Origin: Amycolatopsis pittospori | GTDB lineage: Bacteria; Actinomycetota; Actinomycetes; Mycobacteriales; Pseudonocardiaceae | Direction: 5' to 3' | Length of the DNA: 64,000 nucleotides | Assembly (NCBI RefSeq): GCF_013870525.1 | Contig: NZ_JACBXD010000004.1 | Location: forward strand, 62,001 to 126,000 | Part shown: piece by piece, positions 9,438-17,288 of the stretch | Layout of the letters: each line of letters begins with the position of its first letter | How positions within the stretch are numbered: the stretch's first letter is position 1 | Made by a program: the position numbers and the translations under genes | The notes under the pieces: generated by a model | Told to the model about the DNA's origin: nothing | What the model saw: only the letters and a program-made list of their open reading frames with translations | Databases searched by the model: none

Positions 9438-9511
9438 TGCCCCCGGTGAGATTCGAACTCACACTGGACGGGTTTTGAATCCGTTGCCTCTGCCAGTTGG
9501 GCTACGGGGGC
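9438..9511 (-). tRNA. tRNA, anticodon CAA (Leu), short variable arm
   Basis: Minus strand, 74 bases. The acceptor stem GCCCCCG/CGGGGGC is perfect and the T-arm GTGAG-TTCGAAT-CTCAC is canonical. The anticodon arm is ACGGA-TTCAAAA-CCCGT, with the anticodon CAA after U33 and an A-C mismatch closing the loop. The D-arm (GCC, loop AAC..GGCAGA, GGC) has the three-pair, long-loop shape usual in leucine tRNAs, and the discriminator is A. The variable region is only five bases, unlike normal class II leucine tRNAs. CCA is not encoded. It bounds the decayed element and is a likely integration target. Confidence 0.8.
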
Positions 9512-9684
9512 GGTGCCTGATGAACTTTACGGGATCACGGCGGCGCGCCTTCCGCCGGGCCCGGGAGTGTGACGACCGTCTGACGTGGTGAACGCCATCT
9601 CGCCAACTGGATCGTTCCCGGTAGGCTTCGAGTTCGCGGATCGCCCGCGAGCCGAACTACCCGACGACCTTCAGGAGGACCCCG

Positions 9685-10299
9685 GTGACCGAGCAGGCTG
9701 CCGAGGCCAATGGTGCCGTCGCCGCACCCCAGCGGCGGGTGCTCGTGGCCGAAGACGAGGCGCTCATCCGTCTGGACCTCGTCGAGATGCTCCGCGAAGA
9801 GGGCTACGAGGTCGTCGGTGAGGCGGGAGACGGTGAGCAGGCCATCAACCTGGCCACCGAACTGAAGCCTGACCTGGTGATCCTCGATGTCAAAATGCCG
9901 AAGCTCGACGGGATCGAGGCGGCGTCCAAGATCACCGGCGACCGGATCGCACCGGTCGTCATCCTGACCGCGTTCAGCCAGCGTGACCTGGTCGAGCGGG
10001 CCAGGGAAGCGGGCACGATGGCGTACCTGGTGAAGCCTTTCGCCAAACGTGACCTGGTGCCCGCCATCGAGCTGGCCGTGAGCCGGTTCTCCGAGCTTCA
10101 AGCGCTCGAGGCCGAAGTCGCGGGCCTCACCGACCGGTTGGAGACCCGCAAGGTCATCGACCGGGCCAAGGGCCTGCTCATGAGCCGTCAGGGCCTCACC
10201 GAACCGGACGCTTTCCGCTGGATACAGCGTACGGCGATGGACCGCCGGACCACGATGAAGGCGGTGGCCGAGGCCGTCGTCGAGAGCATCGGCGGCTGA
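9685..10299 (+). CDS. pdtaR: ANTAR-domain response regulator PdtaR
   Basis: GTG start at 9685 with AGGAGG at 9672-9677; 204 residues. The receiver domain (about 18-130) has the acidic pair E23/D24, phospho-acceptor D68 (LVILDVKMP), T95 and K117. Residues about 142-203 form an ANTAR domain (RLETRKVIDRAKGLLM, then AFRWIQRTAMDRR). ANTAR proteins bind tandem hairpins in nascent RNA and prevent transcription termination. The mycobacterial orthologue Rv1626 is phosphorylated by the kinase PdtaS. No pdtaS lies next to it here, as is usual. It stands alone, with a strong bidirectional terminator directly downstream. Confidence in family and name is high. Confidence 0.93.
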   Translation: MTEQAAEANGAVAAPQRRVLVAEDEALIRLDLVEMLREEGYEVVGEAGDGEQAINLATELKPDLVILDVKMPKLDGIEAASKITGDRIAPVVILTAFSQRDLVERAREAGTMAYLVKPFAKRDLVPAIELAVSRFSELQALEAEVAGLTDRLETRKVIDRAKGLLMSRQGLTEPDAFRWIQRTAMDRRTTMKAVAEAVVESIGG

Positions 10300-10317
10300 C
10301 CGAGTCCAGCATGTCGT

Positions 10318-10360
10318 GAAGGCCCCCTTTGAGACGGTCACCGTCTCAAAGGGGGCCTTC
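10318..10360. terminator. Perfect 21-bp hairpin, bidirectional terminator
   Basis: Arms 10318-10338 and 10340-10360 are exact reverse complements (GAAGGCCCCCTTT start, AAAGGGGGCCTTC end). The hairpin lies between the convergent ends of pdtaR and the alkaline phosphatase gene, with T/A tracts inside the stem serving both directions. Confidence 0.85.
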
Positions 10361-10377
10361 GTGGCATCTGGGGCGGC

Positions 10378-11601
10378 TCAGAATCGACCGGCGGCTCGCA
10401 TCACCTGATAGACGTCGGTGTTCTCCACGGTGCCGCCCAATCGGGCGGAGCCGGGACCTTCGGCGGTGACCGGGGTGTCGGCGCCGGTGTGGTCGTGTGT
10501 CGTCCAGTCCACGGCGAACTGCTGCTTCGAGCCTGGGACGTCGAACGGGCCGTCGGGGCCGGTTTCGGAGGCGTCGTAGTTTTCGATGCTCAGGCCACCG
10601 GTCTCGTGGTCCCCGCCGATGATCACCAGGGTGTCCGGGTGCGACCGGACGAAGCGCAGGACCTCGGCGATCGTGTCGTCCAGGGCGCGGCCGGCGTCGA
10701 TGACACCGTGGGCGTTGTTCTCGTGCGACATGCCGTCGGTTCCTTCTTCTTCCAGGAACAGGAAGAAGCCGCGCGGGTTCTTCGCCAGCGTGTCCAGTGC
10801 CTTGCGCGCCATCTGTCGCAGCGGGACCCGCGGCGCGTACTTGCCGACGCCGTCCGGCCCGTAGTCGACCATGTCCTCGTTCGCGAACAGGCCGAGGATC
10901 CGGTTCGCCCGGGTGGCCTGAAGCTCGGCGCCGTCGCGCACGTACGTGTAGCCCGTTCGCTGCGCGCGTTCGACCAGGTTGCCGTAGGGGCTGCGGCTCT
11001 CCTCCCCCGGTTTGTCCGGCCAGAGACCGGGATTCCCCTTCGGGTACCACCAGTCCTCGCCGCCGCCGAGCAGGACGTCCGGGCGACTGTTCTCGATGTA
11101 CTGCTTCGCGATGTCGCTCTGCGAATCCCGGCTGGGTACGTGCGCCGCGAACGCCGCCGGTGACGCGCCCGTCACCTGTGCGGTGGTGACCAGGCCGGTC
11201 GACTTCCCCGCCCGTTTCGCCCGTTCGAGGATCGTTTCCAGCGGTCGGCCGTGGACGTCGACGCCGACAGCTCCGTTGCGTGTCTTGTGGCCGGTCGCGA
11301 GCGCGGTGGCGGCCGCGGCGGAATCGGTGACGATCTCGTCGGGATCGTCCGACGCCGTCCGCACGAGACCGGTGACCGCGAGCCCGTCCATCGCCAGCTC
11401 GCCACGTTTGCCCTTCAGCGCCAGCCGAAGCAGGTCCCGTTGCCCCAGGCCGAGGCCGTCGCCCTGGATGTAAATGATGTTGCGCGCCACTCGCGCACCG
11501 GACCCCGCCGTCGTCGTCTCCGCGACGGCGGCCGAGCCACCGCACAGGACCACCAGAACCGTCGCCGCCGCCAGACCACGTCCGCGCACATCGCCTCCCA
11601 T
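10378..11601 (-). CDS. Secreted alkaline phosphatase, PhoA family
   Basis: 407 residues. The signal peptide spans about 1-27 (LAAATVLVVLCGGSAAVA). The catalytic core shows the metal ligand motif IYIQGDGLG (D48), nucleophile S94 in VTDSAAAATALATG, FLEEEGTDGMSHENN and the GGDHETGG metal site. These are the landmarks of PhoA-type phosphomonoesterases, which act outside the cytoplasmic membrane using two zincs and a magnesium. The usual DGMG metal motif is DGLG here, which is within family variation. The start is at ATG 11601, just inside a conspicuous inverted repeat. A phosphate-regulated role is expected but no PHO box could be confirmed by eye. Confidence 0.92.
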   Translation of the reverse strand: MGGDVRGRGLAAATVLVVLCGGSAAVAETTTAGSGARVARNIIYIQGDGLGLGQRDLLRLALKGKRGELAMDGLAVTGLVRTASDDPDEIVTDSAAAATALATGHKTRNGAVGVDVHGRPLETILERAKRAGKSTGLVTTAQVTGASPAAFAAHVPSRDSQSDIAKQYIENSRPDVLLGGGEDWWYPKGNPGLWPDKPGEESRSPYGNLVERAQRTGYTYVRDGAELQATRANRILGLFANEDMVDYGPDGVGKYAPRVPLRQMARKALDTLAKNPRGFFLFLEEEGTDGMSHENNAHGVIDAGRALDDTIAEVLRFVRSHPDTLVIIGGDHETGGLSIENYDASETGPDGPFDVPGSKQQFAVDWTTHDHTGADTPVTAEGPGSARLGGTVENTDVYQVMRAAGRF

Positions 11602-11603
11602 TA

Positions 11604-11622
11604 GTTAGGAACCTTTCCTAAC
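11604..11622. promoter_or_regulatory. Inverted repeat GTTAGGAA-CCT-TTCCTAAC
   Basis: Perfect eight-base arms 11604-11611 and 11615-11622 touch the start of the phosphatase gene and lie 25 bases from the end of the response-regulator gene. Similar GTTAGGAAACTTTCCTAAC elements occur upstream of actinobacterial secreted-enzyme genes. The cognate regulator is not known to me. Confidence 0.55.
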
Positions 11623-11646
11623 AGAGAACTCGACGGAAGGCGAGGG

Positions 11647-12309
11647 TCAGTCTCGAAGGACTCCGGCGTCGTGGGCGAGGATCGCGGCCTGAACCCGGTT
11701 CGCACAGCCGAGTTTGGCCAGGACGCGGCTGACGTGGATTTTCACCGTCCCACTCGACACCCGCAGATGCCCTGCGATCTCCGCGTTCCCCAGCCCCTGC
11801 CCCACCAGCATCAGGACCTCGCGTTCGCGCGCGGTCAGCACGCCGAGCTTGAGCCGGGCCTTCGCTGCGATGTCGGCACTGCCGGCATCGGTGTCGCGGA
11901 AGCGGTCGATGACCTGCTTCGCGATCCGGGGCGACAGCACCGCGTCGCCGGTGGCCGCGGCCCGCACCGCCTGGATGAGCTGCGCCGGATCGGTGTCCTT
12001 GAGCAGGAATCCGGCCGCTCCCGCACGCAGGGCGCGGGCCACGTAGGCCTCGTCCCCGAACGTGGTGAGCATGATGACGCGAACCCCGGGCGCGATCCGG
12101 CCGAGTTCCTCGACGGCGGCGAGCCCGTCCACCCTGGGCATCCTGATGTCCATCAGCACGACGTCCACGGGCACCCGGCGGACGGCGTCGATCGCCTCGG
12201 CGCCGTCGGACGCCTCGGCCACGACGTCGATGTCTCCCGCCTGATTCAGCAGAAGTCTCGCACCGGCACGGAGCAGCGGCTCGTCGTCGGCGAGCAGGAC
12301 CCGGATCAT
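11647..12309 (-). CDS. NarL/FixJ-family response regulator
   Basis: 220 residues starting MIRVLLADDEPLLRAG, with AAGGAGG just upstream of the ATG at 12309. The receiver domain has D8/D9 and phospho-acceptor D54 (VLMDIRMP). The C-terminal LuxR-type HTH spans about 155-215 (LTAREREVLMLVGQGLGNAEI, then GTVKIHVSRVLAKLG). It is a DNA-binding transcription regulator activated by the kinase encoded immediately upstream; the kinase stop overlaps this start (ATGA), implying translational coupling. A longer frame reading through the kinase region is not the gene. Confidence 0.93.
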   Translation of the reverse strand: MIRVLLADDEPLLRAGARLLLNQAGDIDVVAEASDGAEAIDAVRRVPVDVVLMDIRMPRVDGLAAVEELGRIAPGVRVIMLTTFGDEAYVARALRAGAAGFLLKDTDPAQLIQAVRAAATGDAVLSPRIAKQVIDRFRDTDAGSADIAAKARLKLGVLTAREREVLMLVGQGLGNAEIAGHLRVSSGTVKIHVSRVLAKLGCANRVQAAILAHDAGVLRD

Positions 12310-13892
12310 GGCGCCTCCTTCGGGACGGGAAGCTCGAACCAGGTCTTCTCCACCAACCCGGTGTCGCCGAAGCAGAACCGGAAGATCGCTGAGGTTTCGG
12401 CATCCGGCGGATCGGCGGCCGACGTGTAGACGCAGTAGGTGTCCTCGGGGATCGGCGGTTCGCGACCGTGCGCGGCGACGTGCGCCGACGGCTCGTTCGG
12501 GCCGAACCACGCCTCGACCTCTTCCGGCGTCATCCCGATTCTGACGCTGGCCAGTGGATCTTCGCTGTCGGCGGGAGTGAGCGGCGGGACGAAGGCCAGC
12601 GTCGTCAGCAGCATCGCGGCGACGGCGGCCAGCCCGGTCGTCAGCAGAAGTCCGGAAAGGAGCCTGCCCGGACGACGCTCGGGGACGGCGGCCGATGATT
12701 CCTCGCCCGCGTCTTCGGCGAGCGGGCCGTCCGCCCGGTGCGGCAGATCGGCGGTGACGGCGAACCCGCCGTCCGTGTCCGGCGCGGCGGTGAACGTGCC
12801 ACCGAGGAGCCGGACCCGCTCGCGCAGACCCACCAGCCCGCGTCCGGTGCCGGGCAGCCGCTCCCCCGCGACAGGCTCGACTCCGTTGCGCACCAAGATC
12901 TTCACCCGGTCGGGACCGTGGTCGACGACGACGGCGGCCGATGCCGCGGCGGCGTGCTTGTGGACGTTGGTCAGCGCTTCCCGCACCACCCGATGGACGG
13001 CTCGGCGAACCGGCGGCGGGACGCCGTCGAGGTCGGCCCCATGCCATTCGAGGCTCACGTCGAGTCCCGCGTCGCGCGAGGCTTCCACCAGATCGGCGAT
13101 ATCGGCCTTGGTACCCGCCGCGTCGGTGGCCTCGGCGGGCTCCACCGGTTCCCCGCCCGGGCGCAGGATGCCGAGGGACTGCCGCAGTTCTTCGAGCGCG
13201 ACCTTGGCGGTCGAACGGACATGCCGCGCGGCCTCACGCAGCTCCGGATCCTTCCCCTCGGAGGCGACCTCCAGTGCGCCCGAGAACATCGTGATCAGGC
13301 TGAGCCGGTGCCCGAGCTGGTCGTGCATCTCCTCGGCGATCCGCGAACGTTCCTCCAACCGGGCCCGTTCCCGCGTCACCTGGCGGGCCTCGGCCAGCGT
13401 CGTGGCGCGGTCCCGCAACGCCACGACCAGCCGCGCCTGCTGCGCCTGCATCGCACCGGTCAACGCGGGCAGGACGAGGCAGGACACCGTCGACACGGCG
13501 ATCACCACGAGGACGTACTGCCAGCGGAAAGCGGGCTGGGTGATCAGCACGACCGCGGCCGGGAGCAACGCCGCGACGCCGAACAGCGGCCACCGCCGCC
13601 CCCGAACACCCGCCGTATGGGCGACGACCGCGAGGGCGACACCAGTGGCGGGGAACAGCCCGAACAGCACCGTCGCGACGAGCAGCGCGGACGCCGGGAA
13701 CCACCGGCGCGCCAGCATCAGGCCTGCCGCGCAGGCGATCACGGCGGCCAGCACCGGCACCGACGGATAGAGCAGTTCCGGCCAGCCCCAAGCGGGCAGC
13801 AGGTCACTCAGGAAGACCGTCACGCTCGCGACGAATCCGGTCAGGAGCAGCTCGGCGGATACGGTGACGAGCCGCCGGTCCATCATCCTCAT
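12306..13892 (-). CDS. Histidine kinase (HisKA_3) with C-terminal TM and BamE-like tail
   Basis: ATG 13892 is chosen because GGGAG lies just upstream (ATGs at 13886 and 13883 are alternatives); 528 residues. The first about 150 residues hold several TM helices. The dimerisation box EEMHDQLGHR puts the phospho-histidine at about H190. An HATPase follows (VVREALTNVHKHA, GTGRGLVGLRERV). Unusually, the protein does not end there. Near 415-440 it has another TM helix (LLSGLLLTTGLAAVAAMLL), followed by about 85 residues with the BamE/SmpA-like motif LASVRIGMTPEEVEAWFG and a two-Cys segment. The tail would lie outside the membrane if it is not a re-entrant arrangement. It forms a two-component pair with the downstream regulator. 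The stimulus is unknown. Confidence 0.9.
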   Translation of the reverse strand: MRMMDRRLVTVSAELLLTGFVASVTVFLSDLLPAWGWPELLYPSVPVLAAVIACAAGLMLARRWFPASALLVATVLFGLFPATGVALAVVAHTAGVRGRRWPLFGVAALLPAAVVLITQPAFRWQYVLVVIAVSTVSCLVLPALTGAMQAQQARLVVALRDRATTLAEARQVTRERARLEERSRIAEEMHDQLGHRLSLITMFSGALEVASEGKDPELREAARHVRSTAKVALEELRQSLGILRPGGEPVEPAEATDAAGTKADIADLVEASRDAGLDVSLEWHGADLDGVPPPVRRAVHRVVREALTNVHKHAAAASAAVVVDHGPDRVKILVRNGVEPVAGERLPGTGRGLVGLRERVRLLGGTFTAAPDTDGGFAVTADLPHRADGPLAEDAGEESSAAVPERRPGRLLSGLLLTTGLAAVAAMLLTTLAFVPPLTPADSEDPLASVRIGMTPEEVEAWFGPNEPSAHVAAHGREPPIPEDTYCVYTSAADPPDAETSAIFRFCFGDTGLVEKTWFELPVPKEAP

Positions 13893-13935
13893 GCTCCCGT
13901 CCCTCGGCCTGCGCACAGCATCACACGGCCCCGGA

Positions 13936-15402
13936 TCAGCCACCTGTCCCGGTGGCGCAGCGAGCAGGCGTCGCGGGCAGGGTCAGATCGACCAGGTACC
14001 GGCTGACAGCGGCGTCCACACAGGACGAAGTGCCGCCGTAGACGGCGTGCCCGATGTCCTCATTGGACAGCAGCACGGCCGATCGCAGGCTTCCCGCCAG
14101 ATGCTGGGCCCAGTCATAGGGCGTCGCGGCGTCCCGCGTGGTCCCGACCAGCAGGATCGGCGGCGCGCCGTCCGCGTGAACCGTCCTGGCCGGAGTGGTC
14201 GCGGTGGGCAGGAAGGCACACCCGAGCGCCTCGATGCCGGACGAGAGCCGGGAAACCCGGCGGAGCTCCCGGGCCGCCTCCTCGTAGGGAGCCAGATCGG
14301 CGGGATGCGGGCGGTCGAGGCAGTTGACGACGGTGAGCGCGTCGGTCGTGTCGGTCGACTCCTCCGGCGCGTCGGAGGGTTCGCCGTCCGACCTCCCGTC
14401 CGCGGGGGCATCGGCACCGAGCAGGATTCCGGACAGTTCGGCCCAGTCGGCGGGGAAGGTGAGTTTCCCGGAGATCGCCTCGCGGAGCGATGCTCCGTCG
14501 CCCTCTTTGTCCGCTTTCGCCAGAACACGATCGACGGTGGCGAGGATTTCGGTCTCGTCCCGGCCGGGGCACGGCTTGTCCGTCCTGGTGGCGCACTGCT
14601 TCGCGTAGGCGTGCAGCGTCTCCTCGACGCTCTTAGCCTGCTCGACGGTGTCGTTTCGCCAGTCGAGATAGGTGTTGTCGACGCCGTCGAGCACCATGGC
14701 GCGAATCTTCTTCGGGAACCGTTCGGCGTACAACTGCCCGATCCTGGTCCCGTAGGAGAAGCCGACGTAGGTCAGTTTCTCTTGGCCGGTGGCCACCCGC
14801 AGCACGTCGAGGTCGCTGACGATGTCGTCGGTTCCCAGGTGCGGGAGCACTTCCCGCCCCGTGTCCCGTAGGCACGCCTCGGCGTACTGGCGCGTTCGCG
14901 GGACCTCGGCACCGATCAGCGGCAGGCCTTCGGGTGCCTTTTCGGTCGGTTCGCCTTCGGTCTCGCAGGTGAGCCGGGGTTCGCTCCCGCCGATGCCCCG
15001 CGGATCGAACCCGACGAGGTCGAACCGTTCCCGGACCGAGGCGGGCCAGGTCCCGGCGATGTCCTTCACCATGGCGACGCCGGATTGGCCGGGCCCACCG
15101 GCGCCGGCGACGAGCGTGCCGAGTCGTCCCCCGGGCCTGGTCGCGGCGGCTTTGATCAACGGCACCGTGAACTTCGGCCCGTCCGGCCGCCGGTAGTCCA
15201 TCGGCACGGTCAGCTTCGCGCATTGCAGAGCCTCGCACGGCTGCCAGTTCACGGTCTGCCGGTAGAACGGCGCCAGGGCGGCGTCGTGCTCCGGTTCGTC
15301 CACTTTGGTCGGTGGAGCAGGGCTTCCTTGCGACGTCGCGCATCCGGCGACCAGCGCGACGGACAGCGCCACGCCTGACCACCACGACCGACGGGGACTC
15401 AC
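13936..15402 (-). CDS. Lipoprotein alpha/beta hydrolase, TAP-like peptidase
   Basis: 488 residues from GTG 15402 with AGGAG upstream. The lipobox LVAGC places the lipidated Cys at 21, so the enzyme is anchored outside the membrane. The fold shows LVAGAGGPGQSG (oxyanion region), FDPRGIGGSEP and the nucleophile elbow GFSYGT with S216. The C-terminal TAP-like domain carries the acid (TRDAATPYDWAQ) and His (IGHAVYGG). Homologues in Streptomyces are tripeptidyl aminopeptidases (SCO7095-type) that trim secreted proteins. Substrate here is inferred. It ends 43 bases from the kinase gene in the same direction but with its own upstream region. Confidence 0.9.
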   Translation of the reverse strand: MSPRRSWWSGVALSVALVAGCATSQGSPAPPTKVDEPEHDAALAPFYRQTVNWQPCEALQCAKLTVPMDYRRPDGPKFTVPLIKAAATRPGGRLGTLVAGAGGPGQSGVAMVKDIAGTWPASVRERFDLVGFDPRGIGGSEPRLTCETEGEPTEKAPEGLPLIGAEVPRTRQYAEACLRDTGREVLPHLGTDDIVSDLDVLRVATGQEKLTYVGFSYGTRIGQLYAERFPKKIRAMVLDGVDNTYLDWRNDTVEQAKSVEETLHAYAKQCATRTDKPCPGRDETEILATVDRVLAKADKEGDGASLREAISGKLTFPADWAELSGILLGADAPADGRSDGEPSDAPEESTDTTDALTVVNCLDRPHPADLAPYEEAARELRRVSRLSSGIEALGCAFLPTATTPARTVHADGAPPILLVGTTRDAATPYDWAQHLAGSLRSAVLLSNEDIGHAVYGGTSSCVDAAVSRYLVDLTLPATPARCATGTGG

Positions 15403-15677
15403 TCGGCACTCCTGTGTTCGGGGAATTTCCGGTCTCTGAACTCGACACAGCCAACACCTTCGCCCCCTCCGCGCACGACCCTCGACAGACTGAAGAAACC
15501 GAGCCGAAGTGGGTACTGGGGACTATCCCGAAAGACATACCCACGAACGATGAGATCCAGACCACACGATCGGGTCGTGACGATCTTGTCCCGGCTGGGT
15601 CTATGGGGTGTGGGAGCGAAACGGGAAACCCCGGGAACTTCCCCGACAGCAACGGAATCCGACTCGAGGAGAGTGCG

Positions 15678-16154
15678 ATGACCACCGCCACCACCCCCAA
15701 GGCCAACTCGAACTCCGCCGCCCCCGCCGCCGCGGACAACAACAGCACCAGCGCGCTGGCCTCTCCGCAGGGCGTGACCACGATCGCCGACACCGTCGTG
15801 CAGAAGGTCGCGGGCCTCGCGACCCGTGAGATCTCCGGCGTCCACGCGCTGGGCGGCGGCGCCGCGCGGGCGTTCAACGCGCTGCGCGAGCGCATCCCGG
15901 GCGCCACCGCGTCCGCCGGACAGGGCGTCTCCGTCGAGGTCGGCGAGCGCCAGGCCGCCGTCGACCTGCAGATCGTCGTCGAATACGGCGTCGCGATCGC
16001 GGATCTGGCCAAGTCGGTGCGCCGCAACGTGATCGGCGCCGTCGAGCAGATGACCGGACTCGAGGTCGTCGAGGTCAACATCAACGTGTCCGACGTCCAC
16101 ATCCCGGGCGACGACGACACCGAGGAAAGCACCGAATCCGGCCGAGTCCAGTGA
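15678..16154 (+). CDS. Asp23/Gls24 family envelope stress protein
   Basis: 158 residues from ATG 15678 with GAGGAGAG upstream. After a Thr/Ala/Asn-rich N-terminus (1-30) comes the Asp23 domain: GVTTIADTVVQKVAGLATREI, GVSVEVGERQAAVDLQIVVEYG, then VNINVSDVHIPG. Asp23-type proteins attach to the membrane through AmaP and respond to cell-envelope stress; the molecular job is poorly defined. It is the first gene of a five-gene run ending in amaP, with about 275 bases of upstream sequence that must hold the promoter. Confidence 0.9.
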   Translation: MTTATTPKANSNSAAPAAADNNSTSALASPQGVTTIADTVVQKVAGLATREISGVHALGGGAARAFNALRERIPGATASAGQGVSVEVGERQAAVDLQIVVEYGVAIADLAKSVRRNVIGAVEQMTGLEVVEVNINVSDVHIPGDDDTEESTESGRVQ

Positions 16155-16195
16155 CCACCGGCGCCGGTCCGCGCCCCACAGCAAGGAGAACGCTC

Positions 16196-16372
16196 ATGAA
16201 TGCCACCCATCTCGGCCTGTTGACCGGTCTCGTGCTCGGCGTGGCCGGCGCGTTCGGCGGGTTCGGCGCCTTCGTCGTCGTCCTCGTCCTCGCCGCCCTC
16301 GGTCTGCTGGTCGGCCGGTTCCTCGACGGCAAGCTCGACCTTTCGGCCCTGGCCGGCCGCGACAGGGGCTGA
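16196..16372 (+). CDS. Small membrane protein of the Asp23 operon (DUF2273-like)
   Basis: 58 residues from ATG 16196, preceded by AAGGAG. One long glycine-rich hydrophobic stretch (LGLLTGLVLGVAGAFGG, then FVVVLVLAALGLLVGRFLDGK) suggests two close TM helices. This size and the G.FL.GK ending resemble the DUF2273 proteins that accompany Asp23/AmaP. It sits between two Asp23-type genes, 41 and 5 bases from its neighbours. Confidence 0.8.
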   Translation: MNATHLGLLTGLVLGVAGAFGGFGAFVVVLVLAALGLLVGRFLDGKLDLSALAGRDRG

Positions 16373-16377
16373 CCGCC

Positions 16378-16764
16378 ATGACGACCATGACCCCCGCCGC
16401 GCCGGATACGGACGGGCGCGGCGGGCTGACCGTGGCGAGCGGCGCCGTCGAGCGGATCGCCGCACAGGCGATCACCGAACTCGACGGTCTCGGCGGCGCG
16501 GCTTCGCGGGTGCTCGGGATCGCGGTCGGCGGTGAAGACCCCGACCAGGGCGCCAAGGTCAGCGCGAACGTCACCGGCGGGACGGCCACTTTGGACGTCC
16601 GGCTCTCGGTGAAGTACCCGCTTTCGGTCCGTGCCACCACGGAAACCGCGCGGGAACATCTGATCCGCCGTGTCGGCGAGCTCTCGGGCCTGACCGTCAC
16701 GCGGGTCGGCATCACGGTCACGGCCCTGCACACCGCGGAGCCCGAAACGAGGAGGGTCCGATGA
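16378..16764 (+). CDS. Asp23/Gls24-like protein, second copy
   Basis: 128 residues. It is a divergent, shorter Asp23 domain (GGLTVASGAVERIAAQAI, then VSANVTGGTATLDVRLSVKYP, VTRVGITVTAL) and lacks the low-complexity N-terminus of the first copy. The 3' end overlaps the next gene by ATGA. Two unequal Asp23 paralogues plus AmaP are a common actinobacterial arrangement and suggest a hetero-oligomeric membrane-associated layer. Confidence 0.85.
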   Translation: MTTMTPAAPDTDGRGGLTVASGAVERIAAQAITELDGLGGAASRVLGIAVGGEDPDQGAKVSANVTGGTATLDVRLSVKYPLSVRATTETAREHLIRRVGELSGLTVTRVGITVTALHTAEPETRRVR

Positions 16765-17288
16765 AACGGCGCCCCCGCCGTAGCGTCCCGGCAGTGCTCG
16801 TCGCCCTCGTGGTGCTGGCCGGCTGCGTTCTGGCCGCCGCCGTCGCGGTCCAGGTGATCATCGGGGAGAAGCCGTGGATCAGCTACGACGCCGTCGCGTC
16901 CGCGCTGCACGGGACCCGGTGGAGTGACCCGCTTCCCGCGATCGTGGGCGGTGGTGTCGCCCTGATCGGGCTGTTCCTGTTCGTCAGCGCGATCGTCCCG
17001 GGGAGGCCGACCGTGCTGCCGCTGGCAGGCGGACCGGATTCCGGTGCCTCCCGGCGCAGCTACCGTTCCACCCTCCGGACCGCGGCGTCCACTGTGGACG
17101 GCGTCTCGGGAGCGAAGCTGAAGGTCAAGCGGCACAAGGTCGTCTCGGTGGTGACCACCGGCCGGACGAACACCGCCGGTCTCGCCGACGCCGTCCGCGC
17201 CGCCATCGAGCACCGCCTCGCGCAGATCGGCCCCGCCACCGTCCCGGCCGTGCGGGTCCGTGTCAAGGCCACCAGGAGCGCGTCATGA
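16761..17288 (+). CDS. DUF6286 membrane protein of the Asp23 operon
   Basis: 175 residues, with TM helices at about 10-33 (VPAVLVALVVLAGCVLAAAVAV) and 60-78 (IVGGGVALIGLFLFVSAIV). They are followed by a cytoplasmic alpha/beta part (RSTLRTAASTVDGVSGAKLKV, then VVTTGRTNTAGLADAVRAAI). This TM-TM-soluble design is shared with AmaP, which follows with an ATGA overlap. DUF6286 is the family assigned to such genes in Asp23 clusters; function unknown. Confidence 0.8.
   Translation: MKRRPRRSVPAVLVALVVLAGCVLAAAVAVQVIIGEKPWISYDAVASALHGTRWSDPLPAIVGGGVALIGLFLFVSAIVPGRPTVLPLAGGPDSGASRRSYRSTLRTAASTVDGVSGAKLKVKRHKVVSVVTTGRTNTAGLADAVRAAIEHRLAQIGPATVPAVRVRVKATRSAS

Noticed and set aside
9430..9520. tRNA read on the plus strand with a TTG anticodon
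   Set aside because: The T-arm would come first; only the minus strand gives acceptor, D, anticodon and T-arms in the right order.
11647..13047. 466-codon reading that fuses the response regulator to part of the kinase region
   Set aside because: The upstream portion is out of phase with the kinase and meaningless. The regulator has its own ATG with a ribosome site.
12439..13770. 443-codon plus-strand frame over the kinase gene
   Set aside because: It is a high-GC antisense shadow; the minus strand encodes a complete histidine kinase.
14633..16465. 610-codon minus-strand frame across the TAP hydrolase and the Asp23 genes
   Set aside because: It crosses two well-supported gene regions in the wrong phase and has no recognisable domain.
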